Assembly (NCBI RefSeq): GCF_014645355.1
Contig: NZ_BMLS01000001.1
Coordinates: forward strand, 558,001-622,000
Direction of reading: 5' to 3'
DNA length: 64,000 nucleotides
From: Bowmanella pacifica
Lineage (GTDB): Bacteria > Pseudomonadota > Gammaproteobacteria > Enterobacterales > Alteromonadaceae
Shown here: positions 18,921 to 27,908 of the stretch, piece after piece
Layout of the letters: every line of letters starts with the position of its first letter
How positions within the stretch are numbered: position 1 is the stretch's first letter
Notes under the pieces: generated by a model
What the model saw: the letters and a program-made list of their open reading frames with translations, nothing else
What the model was told of the DNA's origin: nothing
Database searches by the model: none
Position numbers and translations under genes: made by a program

Positions 18921-20807
18921 ATGTATCCAATCGGACGTCGCCTTAAGCGCGGCAAACTCATCTGTATTGTGGCGACCATCTTGACCATGACATCCTGTTC
19001 ACCAGTATCCCAGCCTGACGCCAAACTCAGCGATGCGCAACTGCGTGACGACCTGGCGCAGAAAATAATGATCGACCTGCGTTACTATTGTGAGCAGGCA
19101 CCAGAAAAAGGGTTCTGCAGAACCCCCATGACCGAGCTACCAGAAGATCTGGCCAGCTTGATTCGCGACACCGGTGTGGGCGGCGTGATTCTGTTTGCTG
19201 AAAACCTTACCGATGTTCCACAAATGGTCAGACTAAATCGCGCCATGCAAGATGCCGCACTGCAGTCGAAAAGTCAGCAACCGTTATTTATCAGCCTGGA
19301 TCAGGAAGGAGGACGGGTTGCCAGGGTACCACGTCACTTAGGTACAGCCTTTGCGGGCAACATGGCCATTGGTGCGACCTATGAGCAACAAGGTCTGAAA
19401 TATGCCGAAGCAACAGGCACAGTACTGGGTAAAGAACTCAAATCGCTGGGTTTTAACGTAAACCACGCTCCCACCGTGGACGTTAACGTTAATCCGAACA
19501 ACCCGGTCATAAACGTACGTTCCTTTGGCGAAGATGCAGAACTGGTAGCCAAGCTGGGCATTGCACAGATGCAAGCCATGCAGGCCGAAGGGGTAATAGG
19601 TACCCTTAAGCATTTCCCCGGCCATGGTGATACAGCGGTAGACAGCCATACCGGCCTGCCCAGAGTGGAACATGACCGCGCCACCATAGATAAAGTCGAT
19701 TTACTGCCGTTTCGTCGTGCCATTGAACAAGGTCTGGTGGAAACCATCATGACCGCCCATATTCAATTTCCGGCCCTTGACGATTCCAAACTCGTCAGCA
19801 AAAGCGGCGAGTTAATCCAGCGCCCGGCTACCTTGTCTCGTGCGATTTTAACCGATCTGCTGCGCGGTGAACTGGGCTTTAAGGGGCTGATTGTCACCGA
19901 TGCCATGGATATGGCCGGCATATCGCATTTCTTCGAGCCAACCCAAGCTGTGATTGAAACCTTTAAAGCCGGTACCGATATGGTGTTGATGCCGGTGCGT
20001 CTGCACAGCAAAGACGAACTTAACAATCTGCCAGCGCTGATTGATGCCTTAATGGCTGCCGTAAAATCCGGCGAACTCTCTGCCGAGGAAGTGCATGCCT
20101 CCGCTGAACGAATCCGAGCCAGTAAAGCACGCTATGTCAAACTGGATACAAGCAGCGAAGCCGAGGCAATCGCTCAGGCTGAAGCCGTGGTCGGTGCAAA
20201 AGAACATAAAGCACTGGAGCAAGCCTTAAGCGACGATGCACTGACATTGATTCGCGGCGAGCAAACCCTGCTGGCTGACAACGTTCGCACCCTGCATATG
20301 GTGATGCCGGACAGAAGTAAGTGCTTGGCTATGCAACAAGCGCTGAGTCGCAATACTGCTTCCTTAACGGTGAGCTGCGCTAGCCTGCAAGGTTTCGATG
20401 CCGAGTTGAATCAGACACAAATGAACGCTGCTGATATGTTGCTAATTGCCAGCATTACACCTGCACAAAGTGCAGTAGAGCGCGGCGGTATGGAAGATAT
20501 GAGTTTGGTTAAAGCGGACGCCTTGGATCATCAGGCCCAACAGGCACTCATCCCTGCCCTGATAAAACAAGCCAAGAGCCAGAGCAAAGCCGTCGCTTTT
20601 GTGAGCCTGCGTACCCCTTATGAAACCGCTCGACTGGCCAAAGACGCTGATATGGTTCTGGCGACCTACGCCTATAACAGCCATGTCATTCCAGGTACCG
20701 AGGAAGAGCCGCAGATTTATGCTCCCGCGTTTGAATCCCTGGCCAGATTCCTGACCGGTAAGATTTCTGCCAATGGCCATTTGCCGGTATCGGTAGACGC
20801 GGACTAA
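18921..20807 (+). CDS. nagZ: NagZ-like beta-N-acetylglucosaminidase (GH3), two-domain lipoprotein
   Basis: A 628-residue lipoprotein (Cys at 26 after TMTS). The GH3 barrel carries LDQEGGRVARVP, KHFPGHGD (230-237) and the NagZ-specific His-Asp dyad region (D241, H243), with nucleophile D327 in VTDAMDM. A second C-terminal GH3 domain ends in NGHLPVSV. Enterobacterial NagZ is a short cytoplasmic enzyme. This long secreted form resembles B. subtilis NagZ (YbbD, about 640 residues), which removes GlcNAc from peptidoglycan fragments outside the cytoplasm. It should work in the periplasm with NamZ encoded on the other side of the shared promoter region. No signs of damage. Confidence 0.93.
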   Translation: MYPIGRRLKRGKLICIVATILTMTSCSPVSQPDAKLSDAQLRDDLAQKIMIDLRYYCEQAPEKGFCRTPMTELPEDLASLIRDTGVGGVILFAENLTDVPQMVRLNRAMQDAALQSKSQQPLFISLDQEGGRVARVPRHLGTAFAGNMAIGATYEQQGLKYAEATGTVLGKELKSLGFNVNHAPTVDVNVNPNNPVINVRSFGEDAELVAKLGIAQMQAMQAEGVIGTLKHFPGHGDTAVDSHTGLPRVEHDRATIDKVDLLPFRRAIEQGLVETIMTAHIQFPALDDSKLVSKSGELIQRPATLSRAILTDLLRGELGFKGLIVTDAMDMAGISHFFEPTQAVIETFKAGTDMVLMPVRLHSKDELNNLPALIDALMAAVKSGELSAEEVHASAERIRASKARYVKLDTSSEAEAIAQAEAVVGAKEHKALEQALSDDALTLIRGEQTLLADNVRTLHMVMPDRSKCLAMQQALSRNTASLTVSCASLQGFDAELNQTQMNAADMLLIASITPAQSAVERGGMEDMSLVKADALDHQAQQALIPALIKQAKSQSKAVAFVSLRTPYETARLAKDADMVLATYAYNSHVIPGTEEEPQIYAPAFESLARFLTGKISANGHLPVSVDAD

Positions 20808-20833
20808 CCGACAGACCCAAGCAGACAAATTGG

Positions 20834-20876
20834 CCGGGCTATCTTGGACAGATCATTGTCCTTATAGCCCGGTTTT
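20834..20876 (+). terminator. Terminator after nagZ
   Basis: CCGGGCTA (20834-20841) pairs with TAGCCCGG (20865-20872). An inner GGACA/TGTCC stem extends the hairpin, and TTTT follows. It lies between nagZ and nagX, so nagX may be partly independent. Confidence 0.7.
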
Positions 20877-20952
20877 ACATTCCGACATCATCAGACGTGC
20901 AAGCTGCCCACCTTCAGGCCGCACAACACCATAATAATAACGAGGACCTTCT

Positions 20953-22146
20953 ATGCTGAATCGTTACGCTAACGGAATATTACAAGGCTTACCCGCTAAC
21001 CGCTTACTGGCCATCGATGCCTTTCGAGGCTTAACCATTGTCGCGATGATTCTGGTTAATAACCCAGGAAGCTGGCGCTATGTGTATGACCCACTACTGC
21101 ATGCGCAGTGGCATGGATGGACGCCTACCGACCTCATTTTTCCGTTCTTTGTATTTATTGTTGGCCTGTCGATTAAGATCGCCATTGACCGCCAGCTAGA
21201 GGCGGGGCATGCACGAGCCCCCATTATCAAGCATGCTTTTATCCGTATGGCCAAGTTGGTGGCACTGGGCTGGTTTTTGGCCTTGTTCTTTTATAATTTT
21301 CGCGATCCGTCCTTTAGCTGGGTGGATGAGCGCTTGCTGTCAATGCGCATTCCCGGTGTGTTACAGCGACTTGGAGTAGTGTATTTCTTCACCGTATTGA
21401 TTGTGCTGCATTGGCGTACCACCGGACGTATTGTCTGGGCGTTACTGCTTTCCTTTAGTTACTGGGCCATGTTGGCATTTGTGCCCTACAGTGATGCAGC
21501 AGGCAATCAGTATCAGGGGCTGTATGACCATGGCAATAACTTGGCTTCCTGGCTAGATCAATGGGTACTTGGTGCGGCTCATGTGTATGACAAAAAAGCC
21601 AGCCCTTTTGTGATGGATCCCGAAGGAATACTCAGCACCCTACCCGCCATAGCCGGCTGTTTAACCGGGGTGTTGGCCGGACAGTTCCTGATGAATGACA
21701 AGATTCCTCTGATAAAACGCATCCTGGGATTATTAAGCGTTGGGCTGGTATCCGTGCTGCTTGCTGAAGTTTGGAATGGCCTACTGCCCATCAACAAAGC
21801 CTTGTGGACCCCAAGCTTTGTCTTGCTGTCTTCGGGTTTTGCCTGTTTAACCCTGGGATTGTGCTTGTGGCTGATTGATCACAAAGGGATCAAGGCGTGG
21901 ACCGCACCATTTGTCGTATTCGGCGCAAATGCCATTGCCTTCTATATGTTTGCTGCCATTGTTGCCAGAGTGTTGCTGATGTTAAGTGTTGGTGATACCA
22001 GCTTAAAGGGATGGCTATACAATCAGGTATTCCAACCCTTATTTGGCAATTACAACGGTTCGCTGGCCTTTGCCTTGTGTTTCCTGGCACTGTCCTATGT
22101 GGTTATGCACTGGATGTACAAACGAGGCTGGTTCTGGAAAGTCTGA
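20953..22146 (+). CDS. nagX: NagX-like multi-pass acyltransferase (HGSNAT/DUF5009 type)
   Basis: A 397-residue membrane protein with about ten hydrophobic segments. The N-terminus has RLLAIDAFRGLTIVAMILVNNPGSW, then LLHAQWHGWTPTDLIFPFFVFIVG, the signature of bacterial relatives of heparan-alpha-glucosaminide N-acetyltransferase. The His of HAQWHG matches the region of the catalytic His in the human enzyme. Such proteins are called NagX when found in amino-sugar catabolic clusters. A possible role is acetylation of glucosamine-containing sugars from the periplasmic side using cytoplasmic acetyl-CoA, but this is inferred. It follows nagZ after a terminator hairpin. Confidence 0.82.
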   Translation: MLNRYANGILQGLPANRLLAIDAFRGLTIVAMILVNNPGSWRYVYDPLLHAQWHGWTPTDLIFPFFVFIVGLSIKIAIDRQLEAGHARAPIIKHAFIRMAKLVALGWFLALFFYNFRDPSFSWVDERLLSMRIPGVLQRLGVVYFFTVLIVLHWRTTGRIVWALLLSFSYWAMLAFVPYSDAAGNQYQGLYDHGNNLASWLDQWVLGAAHVYDKKASPFVMDPEGILSTLPAIAGCLTGVLAGQFLMNDKIPLIKRILGLLSVGLVSVLLAEVWNGLLPINKALWTPSFVLLSSGFACLTLGLCLWLIDHKGIKAWTAPFVVFGANAIAFYMFAAIVARVLLMLSVGDTSLKGWLYNQVFQPLFGNYNGSLAFALCFLALSYVVMHWMYKRGWFWKV

Positions 22147-22161
22147 TACAAAGGATGTGTT

Positions 22162-22548
22162 ATGCAACAAGATCATCAGGAAATCGCTCAGGCATTGAAG
22201 CGTTTCTTATTAACCGTACTGGCCATATCCAGTGCATCGTTATCGCTGATGATCGCCTGCATGTGGCTTTGGGAGCAGGAGCGCGACCGACGCGCCTCAG
22301 ACAGCCAGTATATTTCTTCTGATGATCAGTTTAACGCGGCTGTGTATCAAGAACGTTGTGATGAAAATAGTCAGTTGCCCAAGCATTCATCGGCGATAAG
22401 CCGCAGTGATCGCCTGTTGCACTTGTTAGGTGATGACGCGTTTATCAATGGTGATTTGAGCACAGCGACAACGGATTACTATTGGAAGAATGGTTACAGC
22501 ATTGAGACATCGTCAGTAGGCTTAGTAGCCCGGCTTGAAATACAGTAG
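22162..22548 (+). CDS. Small single-pass membrane protein, unknown function
   Basis: A 128-residue protein starting 15 bp after nagX, with AAAGGATGTGTT before the ATG, so translation is credible. One membrane segment lies at about residues 16-38 (LLTVLAISSASLSLMIACMW), followed by WEQERDRR. This suggests the N-terminus is inside or the segment is an uncleaved anchor, with about 85 polar residues beyond it. No domain is recognised. Position ties it to nagX and the amino-sugar cluster, but no function can be given. Confidence 0.65.
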   Translation: MQQDHQEIAQALKRFLLTVLAISSASLSLMIACMWLWEQERDRRASDSQYISSDDQFNAAVYQERCDENSQLPKHSSAISRSDRLLHLLGDDAFINGDLSTATTDYYWKNGYSIETSSVGLVARLEIQ

Positions 22549-22583
22549 CCAGACCAACAAGCCCCTAACAAAACATCAAATGC

Positions 22584-22609
22584 GTTGGGGCAGGATTCCC
22601 TGCCCCAAC
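22584..22609. terminator. Hairpin terminator between convergent genes
   Basis: GTTGGGGCAGG (22584-22594), loop ATTC and CCTGCCCCAAC (22599-22609) form a perfect 11-bp GC-rich stem. It lies between the 128-residue protein gene and the convergent aldehyde dehydrogenase gene. U tracts are weak on both sides. Confidence 0.6.
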
Positions 22610-22613
22610 CTCC

Positions 22614-24134
22614 TCAGAAAAATCCCAACGGGCTGGTGCTGTAACTGACCAGCAAGTTTTTAGTCTGCTGATAATGTTCCAGCGCCTGTTTATGGGTTTC
22701 CCGGCCAATCCCCGACTTCTTATAGCCACCAAAAGCAGCATGGGCCGGATAAGCATGGTAGCAGTTAGTCCATACACGACCTGCCTGTATGGCTCTACCT
22801 GCTCTGAACGCCCGGTTTAAATCGCGGGTCCAAACCCCAGCGCCCAATCCATACTCAGTGTCATTGGCAATACGTAACGCATCGGCTTCATCTTTAAAGG
22901 TTGTAACACCTATCACCGGGCCAAAGATTTCCTCCTGGAACACCCGCATGCTATTGTCACCTAGCAACAAGGTCGGCTGAATATAGAAGCCGTTATCCAA
23001 GCCATGACCAACCCTGGCAACGTCACCGCCAAGTAAAATTTTGGCACCTTCATTACGGCCAACCTCAATATAGTTCATGATCCGCTCGAACTGTTCCATT
23101 GAGGCTTGCGCGCCCACCTGTGTATCGGTATCCAGAGGATGGCCGCGCACTATGGTTTCCGCCCGCTTGAGTACCATCTCGATAAAGTCGGGATAAATAC
23201 TTTCCTGAATCAAGGCGCGGGATGGACAGGTACAGACCTCGCCCTGATTGAAAAAGGCCAACACCATACCTTCCACACATTTGCTCAGATACTCATCTTC
23301 GTGGCGCATGATGTCTTCAAAATAGATGTTCGGGGATTTTCCACCCAGCTCAACCGTGCTTGGGATCAATAGCTCGGCGGCACATCTAAGAATATGCTGC
23401 CCCACGGCGGTGGAACCGGTAAAAGCCAGTTTGGCTATCCTTTGACTTTGCGCCAGGGCCTGACCCGCTTCCTCACCCAGACCGTTGACGATATTGATAA
23501 CACCTGGTGGTAGCAAGTCACCAATCAGCTCCATCAGCACCAAGATGGAGGCGGGAGTTTGCTCAGCAGGCTTAAGCACCACACAGTTACCCGCAGCCAG
23601 GGCAGGTCCCAGTTTCCAGGCAGCCATCAGGATAGGGAAGTTCCAGGGAATAATTTGCCCGACAACCCCAAGCGGCTCATGCACGTGATAAGACACTGTG
23701 GTGGCATCGATTTCTGCCATACTGCCTTCCTGGGCACGTAAACAACCGGCAAAATAACGGAAATGGTCAACGGTCAATGGAATATCAGCAGCCAGCGTTT
23801 CCCTGACAGCTTTGCCGTTATCCCAGGTTTCTGCTACCGCCAGCATTTCAATGTTTTGCTCTATTCTGTCAGCAATTCTCAGCAACACATTGGAGCGCTC
23901 TGAAGCCGGCGTACAGCCCCAGGCAGCCTTTGCCTTATGTGCTGCATCCAGGGCTAAATCGATGTCCTTATAATCCGAGCGCGGCACCTGACAAAATATC
24001 TCACCGTTCACCGGACTCACATTGTCCATATACAAGCCGTTAACCGGTGCGACCCATTCACCACCAATATAATTCTGATATTGTTTTTTGAAGCTCACCA
24101 CGGCGCCGGGCATTCCGGGGTTTTCATAACGCAT
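22614..24134 (-). CDS. NAD(P)-dependent aldehyde dehydrogenase (AldB/ExaC-like)
   Basis: A 506-residue aldehyde dehydrogenase. Landmarks are [12 protein letters not shown] near the N-terminus, [29 protein letters not shown], the general-base Glu in ELGGKSPNI, the catalytic Cys in [13 protein letters not shown] and EEIFGPVI. The NQGEVCTC form and overall length resemble AldB/ExaC acetaldehyde and medium-chain aldehyde dehydrogenases. It would oxidise an aldehyde to its acid in the cytoplasm. The AraC-type gene is divergent 162 bp away, a common arrangement for this enzyme group, so that protein is the likely activator. The exact substrate is unknown. Confidence 0.92.
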   Translation of the reverse strand: MRYENPGMPGAVVSFKKQYQNYIGGEWVAPVNGLYMDNVSPVNGEIFCQVPRSDYKDIDLALDAAHKAKAAWGCTPASERSNVLLRIADRIEQNIEMLAVAETWDNGKAVRETLAADIPLTVDHFRYFAGCLRAQEGSMAEIDATTVSYHVHEPLGVVGQIIPWNFPILMAAWKLGPALAAGNCVVLKPAEQTPASILVLMELIGDLLPPGVINIVNGLGEEAGQALAQSQRIAKLAFTGSTAVGQHILRCAAELLIPSTVELGGKSPNIYFEDIMRHEDEYLSKCVEGMVLAFFNQGEVCTCPSRALIQESIYPDFIEMVLKRAETIVRGHPLDTDTQVGAQASMEQFERIMNYIEVGRNEGAKILLGGDVARVGHGLDNGFYIQPTLLLGDNSMRVFQEEIFGPVIGVTTFKDEADALRIANDTEYGLGAGVWTRDLNRAFRAGRAIQAGRVWTNCYHAYPAHAAFGGYKKSGIGRETHKQALEHYQQTKNLLVSYSTSPLGFF

Positions 24135-24296
24135 GACTTTCTCCTGTTAAAATTTTGTTGCAGAGAAACCATAGTCACTAATGTCCTTTCTCGCTTGCCT
24201 GACTGTCTTAATTGATGTTCCATTTGTCCAACTTTACATCTTGATAACAACAGTGGCGGCTGCCACTATAAGCAGGTTATTGATAGTGAGCTGAAT

Positions 24297-25229
24297 ATGA
24301 ATAGCAGTCTGATCCGCCGAACCGCTCTGGCGCACACCGCCAGGCCTGTGCGTCAACTGATTGAGAACCGCACGGTATTTGAAAGCCACGAGGCAGAGTT
24401 ATCCGTGTATGACACCTATGAACAAGCACAGCGGGTGGGGCTGGAGGCCGAAGAGGTGTTGTATTGCGGCATGCTGACCGGCCGCAAGGTTCTGCACGGC
24501 AGCCACTACGACGGCGAGTTTTTACCTCACGAATCCTTTGTGATGGCGCCAGGCGAAAAAATCAGTATCGACTTTCCCGAAGCCCACCCCAGTCACCCAA
24601 CCACCTGCCTGACGCTAGGCATTGGTCGCCATAAGCTGCAAGAGGTATGCGACTTTCTGAATCGCCATGCTCCCTTGCCCATCAAACATTGCGAATGGCA
24701 GCCAGGCATGGGCTATAGCGAGCATGTTTTTCATATCTATCACACTCAATCCACGCAATTATTGCTAGAGCGCATCGTTAATAGTTTCCTGACCCGCGAT
24801 GATGATCGCGATCTGGTTCTGAATCTGGGGATTACCGAGCTACTGACCCGCATGCTCAGGCAAAATGGCCGGCAATTTTTGCAACGTTGTGCCCAGCAAA
24901 ATCCCACGGACAATGGTTTGCACGCTGCTATTAGCTACATTGACACACATTTGGGTGACAACCTGGAAATCGATGACCTTTGCAAGCAAGCCTGCATGAG
25001 TCGTTCCAAGCTTTATCAGGCTTTTAAGCAGGCACTGGGGTGTGGTCCCAGGGAATATATTCAGCAGCGCCGCCTGGAAAAAGCCCGCGCGTTGCTACAA
25101 GGAGGTAAATCCGTCACACAGGTATGTTTCGAGGTAGGCTATGTCAGCCCCAGTCACTTCTGCCGCCGCTTTAGCCAGTTTTACGGTCACTCTCCCGGCG
25201 CCTTGCTTAAACGTCCAGACGCATCCTGA
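24297..25229 (+). CDS. AraC-family regulator, probable activator of the aldehyde dehydrogenase
   Basis: A 310-residue protein with an N-terminal ligand or dimerisation domain and a C-terminal double HTH at about 205-305 (LEIDDLCKQACMSRSKLYQAFKQALGCGPREYIQQRRLEKAR, then VTQVCFEVGYVSPSHFCRRFSQFYGHSP). The second HTH carries the AraC signature. It is divergent from the aldehyde dehydrogenase gene. In the shared gap AGTGGC/GCCACT (24252-24267) forms a short inverted repeat just upstream of this start, either a possible operator or a leader hairpin. The regulated substrate is not visible. Confidence 0.9.
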   Translation: MNSSLIRRTALAHTARPVRQLIENRTVFESHEAELSVYDTYEQAQRVGLEAEEVLYCGMLTGRKVLHGSHYDGEFLPHESFVMAPGEKISIDFPEAHPSHPTTCLTLGIGRHKLQEVCDFLNRHAPLPIKHCEWQPGMGYSEHVFHIYHTQSTQLLLERIVNSFLTRDDDRDLVLNLGITELLTRMLRQNGRQFLQRCAQQNPTDNGLHAAISYIDTHLGDNLEIDDLCKQACMSRSKLYQAFKQALGCGPREYIQQRRLEKARALLQGGKSVTQVCFEVGYVSPSHFCRRFSQFYGHSPGALLKRPDAS

Positions 25230-25667
25230 CCACAAACATATTCGGCAGGCACAAAAAAAGGGCGGAAGTGCGAAGATTCGTACAATCCGCCCCGAGAGGG
25301 CAAGGGTGCGGAATCAACTAGGCGTCCTGCCAGATTGAACCGCTAATATCAAAACAACAACATGAGAAGAATAATTTAACTTAGAAATATTGCAAGTTTA
25401 TGAAATATTTATTCCAAAATAATTTTTTATTGGATTGGTGAAATTCTCGCCAGCAATAAGGCCATTTGCCCAAGAAAACGGCGCCTAGCTGCCGATATGG
25501 CATAACGTGGTGAACCCAATTCTCAGCCCCCCATGCATGGTGGTTATGTGGCGAGCAAAAACAAGCAATAGTCACGAGACAGGAAAGCGTCAGAATTGAG
25601 GTATATTGCCGCCAATTGCGGTCAGGCCCATAATTTGGTCGTTCATTTTATTAACCAGGAGTAAGTC
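25230..25667. other. 438-bp gap between araC-type gene and D-glutamate operon
   Basis: No convincing gene was found. The left end has a strong minus-strand terminator (25253-25292). The middle is AT-rich. A 64-codon minus-strand frame at 25381-25575 has no recognisable domain or clear ribosome site. The right end must contain the promoter of the following operon and carries AGGAG just before its TTG start. Confidence 0.5.
25253..25292 (-). terminator. Minus-strand rho-independent terminator
   Basis: On the minus strand GGGCGGA and TCCGCCC enclose an inner GTACGAA/TTCGCAC stem, followed by TTTTTTT (the A run at 25253-25259). It faces into the 3' end of the AraC-type gene with no annotated minus-strand gene feeding it. 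Confidence 0.65.
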
Positions 25668-26468
25668 TTGTCTGCCCAACTCAAAGCCAAGCTCAGTCCC
25701 TATGAGTTACGCCAGGAAATTCGCCAGGGTGTGCATCAGGGCAACACATCCGGGCTGGCTGCCGGTTATGTGCAATGCAACCTGGCTATTCTGCCGGCCG
25801 ATTATGCCAATGAGTTTCTACGCTTTTGTCAGCTGAATCCTAAACCCTGCCCACTGATTGGAATCGCCGATAAGCCCGGCGACTTTATGCTGCCGCAAGT
25901 CGGACAGGATGTGGATATTCGTACCGATGTCCCAGCCTATGAGATCTTTGAGCACGGGGAACACAAAGCCCGTGTCAATAACTTGCTGGACGTATGGCGC
26001 GATGATTTGGTGACCTTTATGCTGGGTTGCTCATTTTCTTTTGAAGAACCTTTACTGGCTGATGGGCTGGAAATTCGCAATATCACCGAAAACGTCAACG
26101 TCCCCATGTACCGCACGAATATTGCCTGCCAACCGGCCGGGCGTTTTGGCGGCAACATGGTTGTCAGCATGCGGCCGATGAAAGCAGCCGATGCTATTCG
26201 TGCTATTCAGATATGCAGCCGCTTTCCTGCCGTACACGGCGCTCCAGTGCATTTAGGGGATCCGGCCCAAATTGGCATAGTTGATATCAACAAACCAGAT
26301 TTTGGTGATGCGGTCAGCATTAAAGAAGGCGAACTGCCCGTATTTTGGGCTTGCGGCGTCACGCCCCAAATGGCCATTCGTCACGCCAAGCCGCCCTTTT
26401 GTATTACTCACAGCCCAGGTTGCATGCTGGTCACTGACCTGCTCAACAGTCGGCTGTCTATCCTGTAG
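25668..26468 (+). CDS. DUF1445 / D-glutamate cyclase-type hydro-lyase
   Basis: A 266-residue member of the DUF1445 (UPF0317, YcsI) family. The family core is clear: [93 protein letters not shown] and [14 protein letters not shown]. Human DGLUCY, which dehydrates D-glutamate to 5-oxo-D-proline, contains this domain. The start is an unusual TTG, supported by AGGAG 6-7 bp upstream and the family-typical N-terminus right after it. It is first in an operon with pxpABC and a DUF4392 gene. D-glutamate cyclase activity is inferred from the human homologue and neighbours. Confidence 0.88.
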   Translation: MSAQLKAKLSPYELRQEIRQGVHQGNTSGLAAGYVQCNLAILPADYANEFLRFCQLNPKPCPLIGIADKPGDFMLPQVGQDVDIRTDVPAYEIFEHGEHKARVNNLLDVWRDDLVTFMLGCSFSFEEPLLADGLEIRNITENVNVPMYRTNIACQPAGRFGGNMVVSMRPMKAADAIRAIQICSRFPAVHGAPVHLGDPAQIGIVDINKPDFGDAVSIKEGELPVFWACGVTPQMAIRHAKPPFCITHSPGCMLVTDLLNSRLSIL

Positions 26469-26475
26469 GTGACAT

Positions 26476-27198
26476 ATGCTGCTGAATTGCGATCTTGGTG
26501 AAAGTTTCGGCAACTGGAAGATGGGTCTGGATGATCAGGTTATGCCGTTCATTGACCAGGCCAACATCGCTTGTGGCTTTCATGCCGGTGACCCGGATGT
26601 CATGCAACATACTCTATCACTGGCCAAACAGCATCAGGTCAGTATCGGGGCGCACCCGGCTTACTTGGATTTGCAGGGTTTCGGACGCCGCTCCATGCAT
26701 TTGTCCAGCCAGGAAATAATTAACCTGCTGCATTATCAGATTGGTGCGCTAAGTGCCATGGCTACCGTACAGGGTATGCAATTGAGTTATGTGAAACCCC
26801 ATGGCGCCCTGTACAACGATATGATGGCCAAGCCAGCGGTATTTGCCGCAGTGGTAGAAGCCATTGCCAGCTTCCCGCAACAGCTTAAGCTGATGATTCT
26901 GGCCACCGCAGAGCCTGAACAATATCAAACCGCAGCTGGGCAAGTAGAGTTATTGTTTGAAGCCTTTGCCGATCGGCGCTATCAGGATAATGGTCACCTG
27001 ACTCCCCGCAGCCAACCGGATGCGGTGCTTGATACCGAACAAACCCTGCAGCAAGTTAAATTACTCGCCGCCGAGGGCACAGTGATAACCCAAAGTGGAC
27101 GCAAGCTGGCATTAAACCCAGACACCTTATGTGTGCACGGTGACAACCCCCATGCCCTCGCCATGGTCAAACAGATCCGGGATCTGTTGCCACGATGA
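26476..27198 (+). CDS. pxpA: 5-oxoprolinase subunit A (LamB/YcsF family)
   Basis: The 240-residue PxpA is one of three subunits of the prokaryotic ATP-dependent 5-oxoprolinase, which opens 5-oxoproline to glutamate. The signature is LLNCDLGESFGNWKMG, then QANIACGFHAGDP, SIGAHPAYLDLQGFGRR, YVKPHGALYNDM and CVHGDNPHALAM near the end. It begins 7 bp after the DUF1445 gene, and its TGA overlaps the pxpB ATG (ATGA), so translation is coupled. Confidence 0.96.
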   Translation: MLLNCDLGESFGNWKMGLDDQVMPFIDQANIACGFHAGDPDVMQHTLSLAKQHQVSIGAHPAYLDLQGFGRRSMHLSSQEIINLLHYQIGALSAMATVQGMQLSYVKPHGALYNDMMAKPAVFAAVVEAIASFPQQLKLMILATAEPEQYQTAAGQVELLFEAFADRRYQDNGHLTPRSQPDAVLDTEQTLQQVKLLAAEGTVITQSGRKLALNPDTLCVHGDNPHALAMVKQIRDLLPR

Positions 27199-27908
27199 AC
27201 CATTACCCTATGATTCAAACAGCGGGCGAGAACTGCCTGATAGTTTATGTGGCAGAGCAATCCGGTCCGGATGTGGCAAACCGCATTGCCGCCCTGTTAC
27301 CCACCTTACGCGAGGTATTTGGGCGTTATCTGGTGGATGTTACCCCCTCGTACAACTCCGTTTTGATCCAGTACGACTGTTTGCAGATTGATCATTTTCA
27401 GGCTAATGCCCTGCTTCGCCAGGCGTTAAACCAACCGCAGCAAAGCACGAATCTGGCTGGCAAGCTGGTTGAACTGCCCGTTTTTTACAGCGAGCAAAGC
27501 GGCCCCGATTTGTCGGCGCTGGCACAGCGGGCGGGGTTGTCCGTACAAGAAGTGATTGATATCCATCAGGCCCAGGAATATCGCGTATATGCCATCGGCT
27601 TTGCACCTGGTTTTGCCTATCTGGGCGAAGTGGATGCCCGTATTGCCGCACCGCGTCTGGCCACTCCGCGCAAGAGGGTACCTAAAGGGGCCGTTGCTAT
27701 CGCCGATCGCCAGACTGCCGTGTATCCAGCTATGTCACCCGGCGGTTGGAATTTGGTGGGCTTATGTCCAACCCCCATGTTTAATCCCCATAGCGAACCC
27801 CATATGCCGGTACAGGTAGGGGACAGGGTGCGTTTTGTAGCCATCAGCCAGGCCGAATTTGTAGATTTGGGCGGTGACCTTTCGCAACTGGCAGGAGGCA
27901 TAAGCTGA
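27195..27908 (+). CDS. pxpB: 5-oxoprolinase subunit B (KipI-like, CT_C_D domain)
   Basis: The 237-residue PxpB/KipI homologue. VDVTPSYNSVLIQYD in the N-terminal half, VEVPVxY-like LVELPVFYSEQSGPDL in the middle, and EYRVYAIGFAPGFAYLGEVD plus the PRLATPRKRVPKGAVAIADR stretch mark the allophanate-hydrolase-subunit-1 fold. The closing SPGGWNLVG is also typical. It overlaps pxpA by 4 bp and pxpC by 1 bp (TGATG). In the complex it partners PxpC to form the ATP-dependent ring-opening site. Confidence 0.95.
   Translation: MNHYPMIQTAGENCLIVYVAEQSGPDVANRIAALLPTLREVFGRYLVDVTPSYNSVLIQYDCLQIDHFQANALLRQALNQPQQSTNLAGKLVELPVFYSEQSGPDLSALAQRAGLSVQEVIDIHQAQEYRVYAIGFAPGFAYLGEVDARIAAPRLATPRKRVPKGAVAIADRQTAVYPAMSPGGWNLVGLCPTPMFNPHSEPHMPVQVGDRVRFVAISQAEFVDLGGDLSQLAGGIS

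Noticed and set aside
25381-25575. 64-codon minus-strand frame in the gap before the D-glutamate operon
   Set aside because: Odd composition (many His and Trp), no clear ribosome site and no recognisable family. It is kept only as a note in the gap entry.
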